From contig NW_026712489.1 in the NCBI RefSeq assembly GCF_022539665.2, positions 1-49,932 on the forward strand: DNA of 49,932 bases, written 5' to 3'. Below the pieces are notes generated by a model. That model was not told where the DNA came from, did not search any database, and worked only from the letters and a program-made list of their open reading frames with translations. Shown in pieces: positions 7,807 through 17,393 of this stretch (positions within the stretch are counted from its first letter, which is position 1; the number at the start of each line of letters is the position of its first letter). A program made the position numbers and the translations under genes. This stretch comes from Daphnia carinata. Lineage: Eukaryota > Arthropoda > Branchiopoda > Diplostraca > Daphniidae.

Positions 7807-9828
7807 TCATTTTTGGGGTGCAATGAGGCATCCATCATTCCAACAGAGTCCCTTACCCGGAATGATTTGTGTATCATTATGGATATGTGACAGCATGGGA
7901 ATTTCTTGCTCGTGATTGTTAGTGTTATTTTTCTTTTTACACAAATTGAAGATTGTAGCAAATGGTATAAATGCAATGCAGACATATCCAATCAAGATTG
8001 TTACAGCTATTACACTCACTGCTAGTATTCCATACTTAAATATGGAAACCCAATTGGATATATCCCAGAAATCAACCTGGGCCTTGTTATCTAAGACTAA
8101 TCCAGAAAGTGAATTAGTATTAGATAGTTGTACTCTACCAATTAATTCCGTTAAAACATTTAATTGTTCTACGTTATTTGGCTCATACATCGAATGATGC
8201 TGAGGCAAATAATCGTACGTTTTTAGAGGTAATTCCTCAAATGCTGTAATCAATTTTAGTTTTACCACATGAATTGATGGTTCTTGGAGTTTCCATTCTC
8301 CATTTATCCATGTATAGGTTTTATCGTTGAAATTTACATATTGACCGTTCCAGAAACAATCCTGGAAAGGATGAAGTGACCAACCATCCTTTCCAACAGT
8401 GAAATTGGTTTTCGGGTCTGCCTGAAAAAATGGCTGATAGCCGCACTGTGTTTGTACAGCGGCCATTTTTACAGGTACAATTTCACATTTCTGTAAAATT
8501 AAACTTTTGCCGTTTCCGGTTATTCTACTACATGTATCTAGATTTAGTGCACGGGCTGCAAGCAGTCCATTTGTTTGTGCTAAAACCATAGCTTGATTAC
8601 GCTGTAGTGAAGTAATTTTGCAATATAATTGACGGACTTCGTTGGCCAATTGTGATTCGTGTTTGATCGCCTGCCCTTCAATGTACTGGCGATTTTCAAT
8701 GTCTAGCAACGTCCTAACGCTATCTGTTAATTGAGTTTTTGTCTCGTTGCCTTTGGTGTTCAAAACTTCACCAGAATCATTTAGTTCAATTAACCTTTCT
8801 TGTCTTCTTTTGTTTCTCTCTTCCCTTCTATTCGAAATGGTAGTCACCTCTTCTATTCTGTCCATTGGAAAAAATGGGGTTGCAAGGGTTCTTTGGAAAA
8901 TCCATTCTTGCAACTTTTGTGAGGAATCGCAGGGAAGTGCTCGCACCGTCTTGTCTTCGTAAAATGGAACTAGACAAAATGGATTGTCCTTTAAGGCAAA
9001 TTGCCTGTCAATCTCATTGTAGTTCCATAACATTCTATTACTAAATTCACTGTCGCATGACTGCGCCGTCATCGGCGTAACACAAGTGTTGGTTGTGAGA
9101 ATTCTTAGTTTCCCATTTACGTAGCCGAAATCCTGCTTAGGGTAACCTTCGATAGAGCTACTTTGGTTACAAAACAGTAACGTGAGGGTCTGTTGTTCCG
9201 ATATAGTTAGACAGTAATCCAAATTGGTGGTGGGCTGAATTTTACCGTATAAAGTTGGTGGATTAAACGGTATGTGGTCACTCATTTTGTCGAACTTTCG
9301 TGTGCGATTCCTGTCCCATCTAGTTACTTGTGGCCCTCTTTGTTCTTGTAATTCCCCATCTATTGCCTCATTGGATGATTCTAGAATTTCTAGTAACCAT
9401 ATTTGGTTCACGTTACCATTCTCACACGGTGTAACAGTTACAGGATAATCCAGTGTTATGTTTACGGTTAAGCAATTACCTGTGTGAGCTTGAATCATAT
9501 GGAAAGGAACTAATCCAAATGTCATCGGGTTGGGTTCTAATGACCATACATCCGTCGGGTTATTTAGTTCATCTAAACTACTACCGCATTTCTTGACTCC
9601 CGTGTTGTTTTCTGTAAATTGGTGAATGCAATGCTCGAGATAGCTTTGCATTACCATTCCATTAGCAAGAAATTTGAAAGCTTGACCGTTGGTTATCACC
9701 TTCTGCGTTTCTTTTTCAATTGACAGGGTGGTGTCGAATGCACAAGTTGGGGTCGAGAATTTTCCACTGCGTGGCATGTACGCCAAACAACGACTAGGAT
9801 CGCTAGCTAACATTAATAATCCTATCAC
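7807..9828 (-). CDS. Gypsy-1 env, second part (membrane-anchored glycoprotein region)
   Basis: A frame of about 673 codons overlaps the stop of the preceding env part. There is no ATG at its head (9828 is GTG), so it is read by frameshift or the gene carries an indel. The open frame extends just upstream to a furin-type R-Q-K-R (9844-9855). Cys-rich blocks of the form CLT...C...QIW (about residue 145) and CLV...C...QEW (about residue 300) resemble ricin-type beta-trefoil repeats. A later Cys-rich segment includes CGYQPFF and W.NG.W. A hydrophobic membrane helix near residues 600-632 is followed by a lysine-rich tail. N-glycosylation sequons are frequent. It is unrelated by eye to the Gypsy-2 env. 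A virus-derived class III-like glycoprotein is possible but unproven. Confidence 0.72.
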   Translation of the reverse strand: MIGLLMLASDPSRCLAYMPRSGKFSTPTCAFDTTLSIEKETQKVITNGQAFKFLANGMVMQSYLEHCIHQFTENNTGVKKCGSSLDELNNPTDVWSLEPNPMTFGLVPFHMIQAHTGNCLTVNITLDYPVTVTPCENGNVNQIWLLEILESSNEAIDGELQEQRGPQVTRWDRNRTRKFDKMSDHIPFNPPTLYGKIQPTTNLDYCLTISEQQTLTLLFCNQSSSIEGYPKQDFGYVNGKLRILTTNTCVTPMTAQSCDSEFSNRMLWNYNEIDRQFALKDNPFCLVPFYEDKTVRALPCDSSQKLQEWIFQRTLATPFFPMDRIEEVTTISNRREERNKRRQERLIELNDSGEVLNTKGNETKTQLTDSVRTLLDIENRQYIEGQAIKHESQLANEVRQLYCKITSLQRNQAMVLAQTNGLLAARALNLDTCSRITGNGKSLILQKCEIVPVKMAAVQTQCGYQPFFQADPKTNFTVGKDGWSLHPFQDCFWNGQYVNFNDKTYTWINGEWKLQEPSIHVVKLKLITAFEELPLKTYDYLPQHHSMYEPNNVEQLNVLTELIGRVQLSNTNSLSGLVLDNKAQVDFWDISNWVSIFKYGILAVSVIAVTILIGYVCIAFIPFATIFNLCKKKNNTNNHEQEIPMLSHIHNDTQIIPGKGLCWNDGCLIAPQK

Positions 9829-10655
9829 TTCTCTATCATAGCTTCTTTTCTGTCGCTAGGGGTTTCTATAATATCTATGTAGGAATCGGGTAACCCGATT
9901 ACCGGATAGACGGTTATGTTCGTGCAGATTTGCGTTTTGTTAGCAGATATGATAAATTCTAACTGAGCTGCATGATCTTCTATCCTATTTTGTTTCTTAC
10001 TTTTCGTTAAGTTACCTCTACCTTGAAATACCGAATTTATTTCACAGGTGGGCTCTTTTGCATCTGGTGCTTTCCAAACGATCGTTAGTTCATTATGATT
10101 CGAAAATTCTGCCTTACTAGAATTCGCTATTATACCAAACGGTGACTTTACTGGGCAATCGTGACAATCCTTTGATAACTGAACTATTTGAGTTACACAA
10201 TTCTTAGTTGTGTAGACCTGTGTTGTCATCCAGTGACCTTCTCCCTCAGGCTCCTGGAGGTATTTAAATGTTTTTCCGTCCTTTACCATCGGGCTATTCA
10301 CGCATGTATTTGGATACTGTGCCGTGTTCCAGCATTCATTAGCACTAACTTTTAAAATTTGCTTCTTAAAAATAGTGTCATGACTTAAAAGGAAATTAGT
10401 GGATATTTCTTTGGTTGATAACCACTGGGTGCATGCGTACCCTTCCCATGTTATGGGTTCTTTGTTTTTGGTTAGGAATCGGTAATTGATTTTAGTTGGA
10501 ATTTCTACTGGTTCAGGGTGTGAACAGTAGTCGGGATCGTCTAAATCTAAAATACCTTTTATTACTGGTTGTGAGCAGTTGCAGGTGTCGATGGTTATTG
10601 AGTGGGCTATTCCTACAGCTATAATGAAGACGAGAGTTGCGATAACGTTCCTCAT
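9825..10655 (-). CDS. Gypsy-1 env, first part (signal peptide and surface region)
   Basis: It starts at an ATG 7 nt after the pol stop. The first about 18 residues form a signal peptide (Arg, Asn, then a hydrophobic stretch ending AHS). The rest is rich in Cys pairs (TCNCS, C.DCP) and N-X-S/T sites, as expected for a surface glycoprotein. The frame ends at TGA 9825-9827, while the other env frame runs through the same place in the -1 register. The shift sits in an A-rich stretch (AGAAAAGAAG) at the furin-type site. An env start so close to the pol stop suggests expression from a spliced subgenomic RNA, as known for errantiviruses. Confidence 0.75.
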   Translation of the reverse strand: MRNVIATLVFIIAVGIAHSITIDTCNCSQPVIKGILDLDDPDYCSHPEPVEIPTKINYRFLTKNKEPITWEGYACTQWLSTKEISTNFLLSHDTIFKKQILKVSANECWNTAQYPNTCVNSPMVKDGKTFKYLQEPEGEGHWMTTQVYTTKNCVTQIVQLSKDCHDCPVKSPFGIIANSSKAEFSNHNELTIVWKAPDAKEPTCEINSVFQGRGNLTKSKKQNRIEDHAAQLEFIISANKTQICTNITVYPVIGLPDSYIDIIETPSDRKEAMIEK

Positions 10656-10661
10656 CTGTAA

Positions 10662-13600
10662 TTACATTTCCGTAATGAGTCTTTGTGGCTGTTTGATTGC
10701 TTGTCTTAGCGATCTTCTAACAGGTATTCCGATATCATCCTGCCTTTTCCGTCTCACTCTAGGTTGCTTAGTTTGTGCTTTACCGCTTTCGGTCGGTAAC
10801 TGTGCTGTTTCTTGCCGATTGCTATCTTCCCCTTCTGTTGCTTGTCTTACAGCGGTTGCTGCTGTCTCTCCTTGACTTTGGATACTCAATTCCCTTTCCC
10901 TACTTTCAATTTCTATCTCACTCTGTGTTTCTCTTTCTTCGCTTTCTGATTCCCTCCTAGGGTTACGTTCATTAACGCTGTTACCTTCTTCCCTTTCTTT
11001 AGCTACGTTTTCCGCGTCTTCCTTGCTTTTCCATTTCTTGAGGCGATTCACATGCACAACCATAGTATGGTTTTCTGTTGTTCTCCTGATTAGGTAATTC
11101 AAATCAGACAACTTATCTACGATAGTGAAAGGTCCATCCCAACGCATATAAAATTTACCTGTTTGTGGCTTCATTTCTTTCAATAGCACTAAGTCTCCTG
11201 GCTCAAACGAGCATTCCTTCGATGAACGATCGTAATTCGCTTTTTGTCTTGACTGTGCTACGATTAGCTTACTTTTGGCTAATTCTAAAGCTTCATGCCA
11301 CTGTTGCGTATAGATATTATTTTGATCTTCTAGAATCCTATTCCGCATTGGGGGTCTCAAATCTGAAGGTTCTAAGGCATCTCTGCCTTTTAAGAGGTAA
11401 AAAGGGGTTTCACCGGTGCTGGAGTGAGGCGTCCGGTTATAGGCCGCTACTACGTAATCAAGATGCTCATCCCACAAAGATGGGTTGTGAGCTACATGCG
11501 CGGTTAGCATATCCCCTAATGTTCTATTAAACCTTTCTACCGCACCGTCTGTTTGCGGATGATAAGCTGTAGTCCTTAACTGTTTTACTCCCAATTGTTT
11601 GCATAATTCGGTCATTGCCTGTGACTGGAAATTAGAACCTCTATCCGTTAGGATCTGTGAGGGTAATCCCTCACTGTTGACGATGTGCCGAATGAATTTC
11701 CGGATGATTGTCTGAGCGGAAATTTCCTTAAGTGCAATGGCTATTATATACCTAGTTGTGTACTCCATTATTACTAGAATATACTTATTCCCTTTTTCGC
11801 TTTCTGGGACGGGGCCTACAATGTCCATGGCCAATCTTTGCCAGACGTAGTCTGAAACAGGGATTGGCTGGAGTGCGGCTTTGCACGATCCAGAAACCTT
11901 CCTTTTTGCACATGTTAAACAGTTAAGTACGTGCGACTTGATATCATTTGCCATTTTTGGCCAAAAATACTTATTGCTAATGTTAGCAGTGGTTTTAGTT
12001 ATTCCCAGATGACCAGCTAACTTATGATCATGATAAAGTTCCAAGATCTGTTTACGTAGCGTCGCCGGCACTACGATTTTCCCCCTAGCTGTGGTTAATA
12101 GTCCGCTAGGCAAATATCTGAAGTCATCCTCCGTTTCTTTGGATGAATTCTCTAATGTTTTTGCCACCTCTCTACAAAAAGTATCCTCTTGTTGAGCGAC
12201 TAGCCAGTCGTCAGCCATGACTTGCTGCGATACTATAACATTAACTGGTATTCTGCTCAACGCGTCTGCGTTTTGGTGCAGTTTACCTGGCCTATACTGG
12301 ATTTCCATTTCGAATTGTTGTAAGAAGAGGAACCATCTGGCTAGTCTTCCTGTCGGTTCCCTAACCTTTTGGATATACTGGAGAGGCCTATGGTCGGTCA
12401 CTATAACGAAGTTAGTGCCATATAGGTAATGGAAGAACGCTTTTACCGAATGGATAATTGCGTATGCTTCCTTCTCTGTTGTACACCATTTCAATTGAAC
12501 GTCTGTTAGATGTTTAGAGGTATACGCAATTGGGTGCTCTAGTGACTTGTTCCAATCATTTATCGACTCTTCGATTACTCCCGAGTCATTTATTGACTCC
12601 TCCTTGGGCCCTGGGTTGGCATTTGGATGGGGCATCTGAGAAAGTATTCCGCCTACTCCATACCCACACGCATCCGTGTGTAGGATGAAAGGGCGCGCGA
12701 AATTCGGATAAGCGAGGGTAGGGGCGGAACATAAACATTCTTTTATGCCTTCAAAAGCGCTTGTTTCCTCTTGCCCCCATTGCCATGGTACCGCGCTCCT
12801 TGTGAGCCTTGTCAGTACATGGACTTTATTGGCGAATTGATCTATGAAACGTCTGTAATAATTAGCTAGTCCTAGGAATGCCCTAACCTGATCCGGGTTT
12901 TTAGGTGCTGGGTACTTTTTTACCGCCTTGATCTTATTTGGGTCTACTTTTACCCCTTCGTCGGAGACTATGTGCCCTAGATACTCAACTGCATTGGCTG
13001 CAAACTTACACTTTTGAATTTTCACCTTAAGGCCATTTGTCTGCAAAAGACTAAACGTTGAGGTGAGATGCTGTACATGTTCAGTTATGCTTTTGCTGTA
13101 AACAATGATATCATCAATGTATACCATCACGCATTTACCTATTAAAGGTCTAAGAACGATTTCCATCGTCCTTTGAAACGTGCTGGGCGCGTTGCACAGT
13201 CCAAACGGCATCCTAATATATTCAAAATGACCCATTTCTGCCGTGAATGCAGTTTTATATTTATGTTCATCTACAATTTCTATTTGCCAATATCCACTGA
13301 ATAAATCAAGTGTTGAAAAGAATTTTGCTCCATATAACAGATTTAACGTCTCCTCTATCCTCGGCAGTGGATAACGATCTTTTACCGTTACTGCATTTAG
13401 GTCCCTATAATCTACACAAAATCTTAGTTCTCCGGATTTCTTTTTCACCATTACGATGGAGGCTCTGAAAGCACTATGACTTTCCCTAATAATCCCGTAT
13501 TTTAACATTTCTTCTATCTGCTGTTTCGCTATTGGCTTAATAGCTGCTGGCATGCGATATGCACCTCGTAGCTTCGGTTGTGCCGTCGTTATAATCCGGT

Positions 13601-14243
13601 GTTTAAGTACTTTAGTGCATCCTAACTCAATCAGCTGAGATGCGAAAACGGGTTTGTGAATGTTCAAAACTTGTTCCATTTCTAGCCTGGCTTCCCCATG
13701 CAGATGGGATAGGTCAAAGATTATCATTGACTTTTCTTTAATGTTATAGATAGGAGTTGTTATCTTCCTAAGGCTAATCGCGGTTTCTGCTCCGTTTAAC
13801 GATAATGTTAGTGTTTTATTCGCTATATCTATTTTTGTTTTATATTTCTTGAAAAAATCTAGTCCTAAAATACATCCTTCTTGTGTTTCAGGCAACACGA
13901 AGAAGTCATGCTCTAAGCTGCAATTTGGTGTTAATTTAAGACTTAATTTGAAACATCCCAATGGGTGCATGATGTTTCCTGACGCAGATTCAAACGACTG
14001 ACTAGGTTTAGTTTCTAATTCAGATACGATCGCTTTATGAGGTAATAAGGCAAATCTCTCAGATGAAATAATACTAGCTGCTGCACCTGTGTCGATTAAA
14101 GCTTGTGTTTTCTGATTACTAAATTCTACCGGTATCCTAATTAATCTACATGTTTGTTTAATCTTCCCTATTCCGTTTTTGGTTGGAACCTTTTCGGATT
14201 TTTGGTCCGACATTCTTTCGCTATATGTCCTATGTTGAGACAT
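10662..14243 (-). CDS. pol: Gypsy-1 Pol (PR-RT-RNase H-integrase), intact
   Basis: The 1193 codons are uninterrupted. The protease motif ALIDTGAAASII is near residue 52. RT contains FCVDYRDLN and the active site YIDDIIVYSK near residue 374. RNase H has ILHTDACGYGVGG and VTDHRPLQYI. Integrase has the H-H-C-C finger (residues about 738-776, CLTCAKRK) and the DDE triad in MDIVGPV, TDRGSNFQ and DGAVERFN (about 804, 867, 904). A GPF..-type C-terminal module (WDGPFTIVDKL) and a charged tail follow. The order PR-RT-RH-IN is that of Ty3/gypsy. The 5' end overlaps gag by about 76 bp in another frame, pointing to ribosomal frameshifting. Confidence 0.95.
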   Translation of the reverse strand: MSQHRTYSERMSDQKSEKVPTKNGIGKIKQTCRLIRIPVEFSNQKTQALIDTGAAASIISSERFALLPHKAIVSELETKPSQSFESASGNIMHPLGCFKLSLKLTPNCSLEHDFFVLPETQEGCILGLDFFKKYKTKIDIANKTLTLSLNGAETAISLRKITTPIYNIKEKSMIIFDLSHLHGEARLEMEQVLNIHKPVFASQLIELGCTKVLKHRIITTAQPKLRGAYRMPAAIKPIAKQQIEEMLKYGIIRESHSAFRASIVMVKKKSGELRFCVDYRDLNAVTVKDRYPLPRIEETLNLLYGAKFFSTLDLFSGYWQIEIVDEHKYKTAFTAEMGHFEYIRMPFGLCNAPSTFQRTMEIVLRPLIGKCVMVYIDDIIVYSKSITEHVQHLTSTFSLLQTNGLKVKIQKCKFAANAVEYLGHIVSDEGVKVDPNKIKAVKKYPAPKNPDQVRAFLGLANYYRRFIDQFANKVHVLTRLTRSAVPWQWGQEETSAFEGIKECLCSAPTLAYPNFARPFILHTDACGYGVGGILSQMPHPNANPGPKEESINDSGVIEESINDWNKSLEHPIAYTSKHLTDVQLKWCTTEKEAYAIIHSVKAFFHYLYGTNFVIVTDHRPLQYIQKVREPTGRLARWFLFLQQFEMEIQYRPGKLHQNADALSRIPVNVIVSQQVMADDWLVAQQEDTFCREVAKTLENSSKETEDDFRYLPSGLLTTARGKIVVPATLRKQILELYHDHKLAGHLGITKTTANISNKYFWPKMANDIKSHVLNCLTCAKRKVSGSCKAALQPIPVSDYVWQRLAMDIVGPVPESEKGNKYILVIMEYTTRYIIAIALKEISAQTIIRKFIRHIVNSEGLPSQILTDRGSNFQSQAMTELCKQLGVKQLRTTAYHPQTDGAVERFNRTLGDMLTAHVAHNPSLWDEHLDYVVAAYNRTPHSSTGETPFYLLKGRDALEPSDLRPPMRNRILEDQNNIYTQQWHEALELAKSKLIVAQSRQKANYDRSSKECSFEPGDLVLLKEMKPQTGKFYMRWDGPFTIVDKLSDLNYLIRRTTENHTMVVHVNRLKKWKSKEDAENVAKEREEGNSVNERNPRRESESEERETQSEIEIESRERELSIQSQGETAATAVRQATEGEDSNRQETAQLPTESGKAQTKQPRVRRKRQDDIGIPVRRSLRQAIKQPQRLITEM

Positions 14244-16195
14244 CTATGACAAGTAATAGTGTTTTCTCTGTTATTACCACTTAATCTTTGTTTTCTCGCT
14301 AGCTCTGCCGATGGGTGAGGGCTCTTGGATCTTGGACGCTCGTCGTAACGCCTTGTCCGAGAATCGAGTCTCTCCCTATTCTGATACCTCTTGTCCTGGT
14401 ATCGCCCTCTACCGTATGACCGTTCACGCGACTCGGACCGGTTCCTGTCGTACGATCTGTTACGGTTGTAAGAGTGATCTCTACGGTCTCCACTATACGA
14501 ATTATCCCTAGATCGCTGTCGATCTTCCCATTTAACGTTATTATATCTTGACGAATCCCTACCTTGCTTATAGGTGTCAATATTGTTTACGGACCAATCT
14601 TGTCCCGATTTCGACGCTGTACCTGACAGATTTAATTTCGTTAGGTTGTTTTTCAACTCTTCTAATTCCAGTTTTGTTTGAGTTAATTCAGCTTCTATAT
14701 CTCTAGTCGGTTTCGGTGCTTCAAATTTGAATATTGGTTTTAGTTCTAGTGCCTGTGTGTTGTAGGCGATTTCTTCTGACTCTAACGCTGCTTGTTTGAA
14801 ATTTTGCCAGTTTGGGGTGCTAGGGTATTTATTATGGAATAGAATTGTCTTGATGGTTGGCAGCAATCCATCTAGTAACATTTTGATTAGTGTATCATCC
14901 TTAAGAGCTGTTAGTTCAGCGCTTTCTGCTTGTTCCTCATCGCCTTCCTTGTAGATCGCACTATATGCCTGTGTTATTTTATCAATAAAATGTCTAACGG
15001 GTTGGTTAGGTGATTGTTTTACTGACAGTAGTTTCGATTTCTGTTTGGCTTTATCCGCGGGATGTTTGAAATGTTCCTTTAATGCATTCCGCCAATCGCT
15101 ATAAGATTCTCTCGGTGCTACCCGTAGTCTATCGATATGCCATTGCAATGCTGTTCCCTTTAACCTTGTGGCTAAAATCTTTTTGGTGGATTCCCTCGGC
15201 CATTCGTGAATCGTTGCTATTGCCTCCGCATCTCTTAACCATACTCCTATCGGTTGGTCGTTCACATTACCACTGTAAATAGGAATGGTCTGTGTTTCGT
15301 CTCTACGTGTAATGGCTACTGCTAATGCTCGTATGTCATCGTTGGCTGCCATTCTTGGTGTTTCGTTAGTTGTATTGGTTTCGATAGCCGGTTGTGCTAG
15401 TTGTTCTAAGAGTGTCTGGTTGTTTCTATTTAGTTGTTCTATGCTTCCTTTAAGATAATTGTTTTCGGTGTCTAGTTTAGCTGCTCGCTCCGCTGCCTGT
15501 TTCGCTAACTGGAGCGCTTGTCCTAGTTCCGTTAATTCGTTTTCTAATGACACGATTTCCCTATTCTGTATGGCTAGGGTGTGTTGTGCTATCTCTAATT
15601 CGTTTGTGCTTGCGGCACTCGCGATTGTTTGTTGTAGCCTTCTAAACTTTTCTTCTAACGACTGATTAGCTGTTTGTAACGTTGATATTTCTATTGTTTG
15701 CTTAGTTTGGTTATCGTGTAAGGTTGTTTCGTTAATCTGGCTAATGTTCAAATTGTGCTTAAGTTGATTGTTTTCTGTTTGTAGGTTAACAAATTTGCTT
15801 GTCTGGTCAATTTGTTCCTGTCTTAGAAATTCCAACTCTGCCTGTTTGGTTTTTATTGTATCGTTTAGATGCGAAATTTCCTGATTCTTATCTGTTATAT
15901 TTACTATTAATTTCTTATGTTCTACTTGTAAGGCGTGAATTTCTTTTTCCTGATCAATGCTTTTTGTTTCAAGAGCTTTGTAACTTAATTGTAGTTTCTC
16001 GAATTCTATTTGGATGTTACTGTATTTATTCAATAAGGTTGTTCCTTCTCCAAGTAGTTGGCTTTCCCTTTCTTTCAATTTCTCTAATTCCTGCTGAAGC
16101 TTTTTCTTGTCCTTAATTAACTTGGTTTTAACTGATGTGTGTTCGGTTTCTACTTTTCTTATGGTTGATTCTAAGATTTGAACGTCCTGGGTCTG
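14168..16195 (-). CDS. gag: Gypsy-1 Gag, main part (coiled coil, capsid, zinc knuckle)
   Basis: The open frame reaches back to about 16195; its first Met is at 16078. A very long coiled coil (about 230 residues, heptads rich in L, E, Q, K) precedes the retrotransposon capsid region (W..DAEAIATIHEW, ATRLKGTALQWH, F..H). An Arg/Ser/Tyr-rich basic tract and one CCHC knuckle, CHRCLNIGHIAKEC, follow. The N-terminal coiled coil continues in the neighbouring frame (16171-16827), so an indel near 16195 (five A on the plus strand) probably split one protein. Confidence 0.88.
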   Translation of the reverse strand, partial: QTQDVQILESTIRKVETEHTSVKTKLIKDKKKLQQELEKLKERESQLLGEGTTLLNKYSNIQIEFEKLQLSYKALETKSIDQEKEIHALQVEHKKLIVNITDKNQEISHLNDTIKTKQAELEFLRQEQIDQTSKFVNLQTENNQLKHNLNISQINETTLHDNQTKQTIEISTLQTANQSLEEKFRRLQQTIASAASTNELEIAQHTLAIQNREIVSLENELTELGQALQLAKQAAERAAKLDTENNYLKGSIEQLNRNNQTLLEQLAQPAIETNTTNETPRMAANDDIRALAVAITRRDETQTIPIYSGNVNDQPIGVWLRDAEAIATIHEWPRESTKKILATRLKGTALQWHIDRLRVAPRESYSDWRNALKEHFKHPADKAKQKSKLLSVKQSPNQPVRHFIDKITQAYSAIYKEGDEEQAESAELTALKDDTLIKMLLDGLLPTIKTILFHNKYPSTPNWQNFKQAALESEEIAYNTQALELKPIFKFEAPKPTRDIEAELTQTKLELEELKNNLTKLNLSGTASKSGQDWSVNNIDTYKQGRDSSRYNNVKWEDRQRSRDNSYSGDRRDHSYNRNRSYDRNRSESRERSYGRGRYQDKRYQNRERLDSRTRRYDERPRSKSPHPSAELARKQRLSGNNRENTITCHRCLNIGHIAKECRTKNPKRFQPKTE

Positions 16196-16827
16196 GTAGT
16201 AAAAACTAGGGTGGTTATTAGGTTGGTTTTTTCTCCTTGCGTTTGCTCTAACTGTTGGGTTAAGCTGGTTGCTTGATATTCGATGGCTTGTTGCTGGATA
16301 GTAGCTGTCCGTAGTAAGGCTAAACCTTGATTTTCGAGATCTTGTATTTTTGTTTCAGCCGCGATTAGTTTTTCCGAAATTAATTTATACTCTAAGTCTT
16401 TATCTTTTAGGCGTGTTTTTAGCTGTTTGGTTGTTGCTTTATCTTTAGCTGCTTCTAATTCTAATTTATACTGATTAATTGTTTGATGAATCTCTATTAG
16501 TGCAGTTTTTAGAATATCCCTCTCTTCTACTAGCTTATTTCTCTTTTTGCTGGGTAGATTCTCTGTAGAATGATATTTTGTTAATTGTTTCTCCTCGTCG
16601 CTTTCCCTTGGGCTACTTTCAGCGCTTCTAGTTCTTTTTTGAAAAGGTACAATACGAACTTCTGCTATTTCACTCTTCTGCTCGTTTTCTAAACTGGGAT
16701 ATACTTTTTGGGTTGTACGCTTAGTATCTACTACGCTTCGTCTTGTGGGACGATCTTTTACTTCTACAGTTTCTTCTACTGGGGCTGACGGCTTGTATAT
16801 ATCTATTGCTAAGTTGTCAGATGACAT
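16171..16827 (-). CDS. gag: Gypsy-1 Gag, N-terminal coiled-coil part
   Basis: The 218 codons start at ATG (MSSDNLAID). The first about 90 residues are polar and low in complexity. From about residue 95 the sequence is a continuous coiled coil (EERDILK, QLKTRLKDKDLEYK). The coiled coil resumes in the other frame just before this stop. Either a single-base indel split Gag, or a second frameshift occurs. The first is more likely. Confidence 0.78.
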   Translation of the reverse strand: MSSDNLAIDIYKPSAPVEETVEVKDRPTRRSVVDTKRTTQKVYPSLENEQKSEIAEVRIVPFQKRTRSAESSPRESDEEKQLTKYHSTENLPSKKRNKLVEERDILKTALIEIHQTINQYKLELEAAKDKATTKQLKTRLKDKDLEYKLISEKLIAAETKIQDLENQGLALLRTATIQQQAIEYQATSLTQQLEQTQGEKTNLITTLVFTTRPRTFKS

Positions 16828-16975
16828 TTAGGTGACTTACCCTTGTAGCGGGGAGGTCTAGACGATTTCCGGTCGTCTGCGATGTTTAAGTGGGTAGACC
16901 TGCTGGTCTGCTGCTGGGCAGGAGTCCGGGGTCGTCGGATTTGAACAAAGTTCAAAACTGGACACGTTCACCAAA
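16828..16975 (-). promoter_or_regulatory. Gypsy-1 leader and putative primer binding site
   Basis: In element direction the LTR is followed by TTTGGTGAACGTGTCCAG. The TGG at the start suits a tRNA 3' CCA end, but I could not match it to a particular tRNA. The rest is untranslated leader up to the gag ATG. Confidence 0.55.
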
Positions 16976-17393
16976 TGTAATGTTTAACTTGTAAATGACT
17001 TTCAACTCAGCTTACTAATTACTAAGTGTATTTTCACAAGACTAACAAGACTAATCACAGGTGTAATGTAAGATTCTCTAAAACTCTACTACACTTCAAC
17101 GCTCTGGACACAGACACACAATGCACTATAACACACTAAACTCAGACCCCGAGCCCCCTTCTTGTCACAGCTTTTATCAGTTAATATGAGGTCACTCTTG
17201 ACGTCAATGATCACGTGAAGACGAACTGATCGTAGAGGTGAAGAGCTGACTGATACTGGTTTGGCGTGGGAAGGCTCCGTGAGGATGAAGAACTGTTTGA
17301 TACCAGTTCGCCGTGGAATCATCCAAGGCTGGAATCTATTAATTAGCTAAGCTAACTAATTGGTGGCGTTCTTCGGTATATGTCCTCATCACA
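16976..17393 (-). repeat. Gypsy-1 5' LTR
   Basis: 418 bp, a near-identical partner of 6333-6750, followed by the GGCT target duplication at 17394-17397. Confidence 0.95.

Larger units (their letters stand above)
6333..17393 (-). mobile_element. Gypsy-1: young env-bearing Ty3/gypsy element nested in Gypsy-2
   Basis: The LTRs are 418 bp each, with one visible difference. They are flanked by GGCT at 6329-6332 and 17394-17397. The order in element direction is 5' LTR, leader, gag, pol, env, opposite-strand accessory gene, PPT, 3' LTR. Its total length of 11,061 bp is long for the group because of the coiled-coil Gag extension and large env. Pol is uninterrupted. Gag and env each show one frame break. 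It landed inside exon 2 of the Gypsy-2 accessory gene. Confidence 0.95.

Noticed and set aside
7807..10655. Naming the Gypsy-1 env as a chuvirus-type glycoprotein
   Set aside because: Some Cys and Trp patterns are suggestive, but I cannot verify this without a profile search.
16930..16975. Assigning the Gypsy-1 primer to a specific tRNA
   Set aside because: TGGTGAACGTGTCC does not match a tRNA 3' end that I can recall with confidence.
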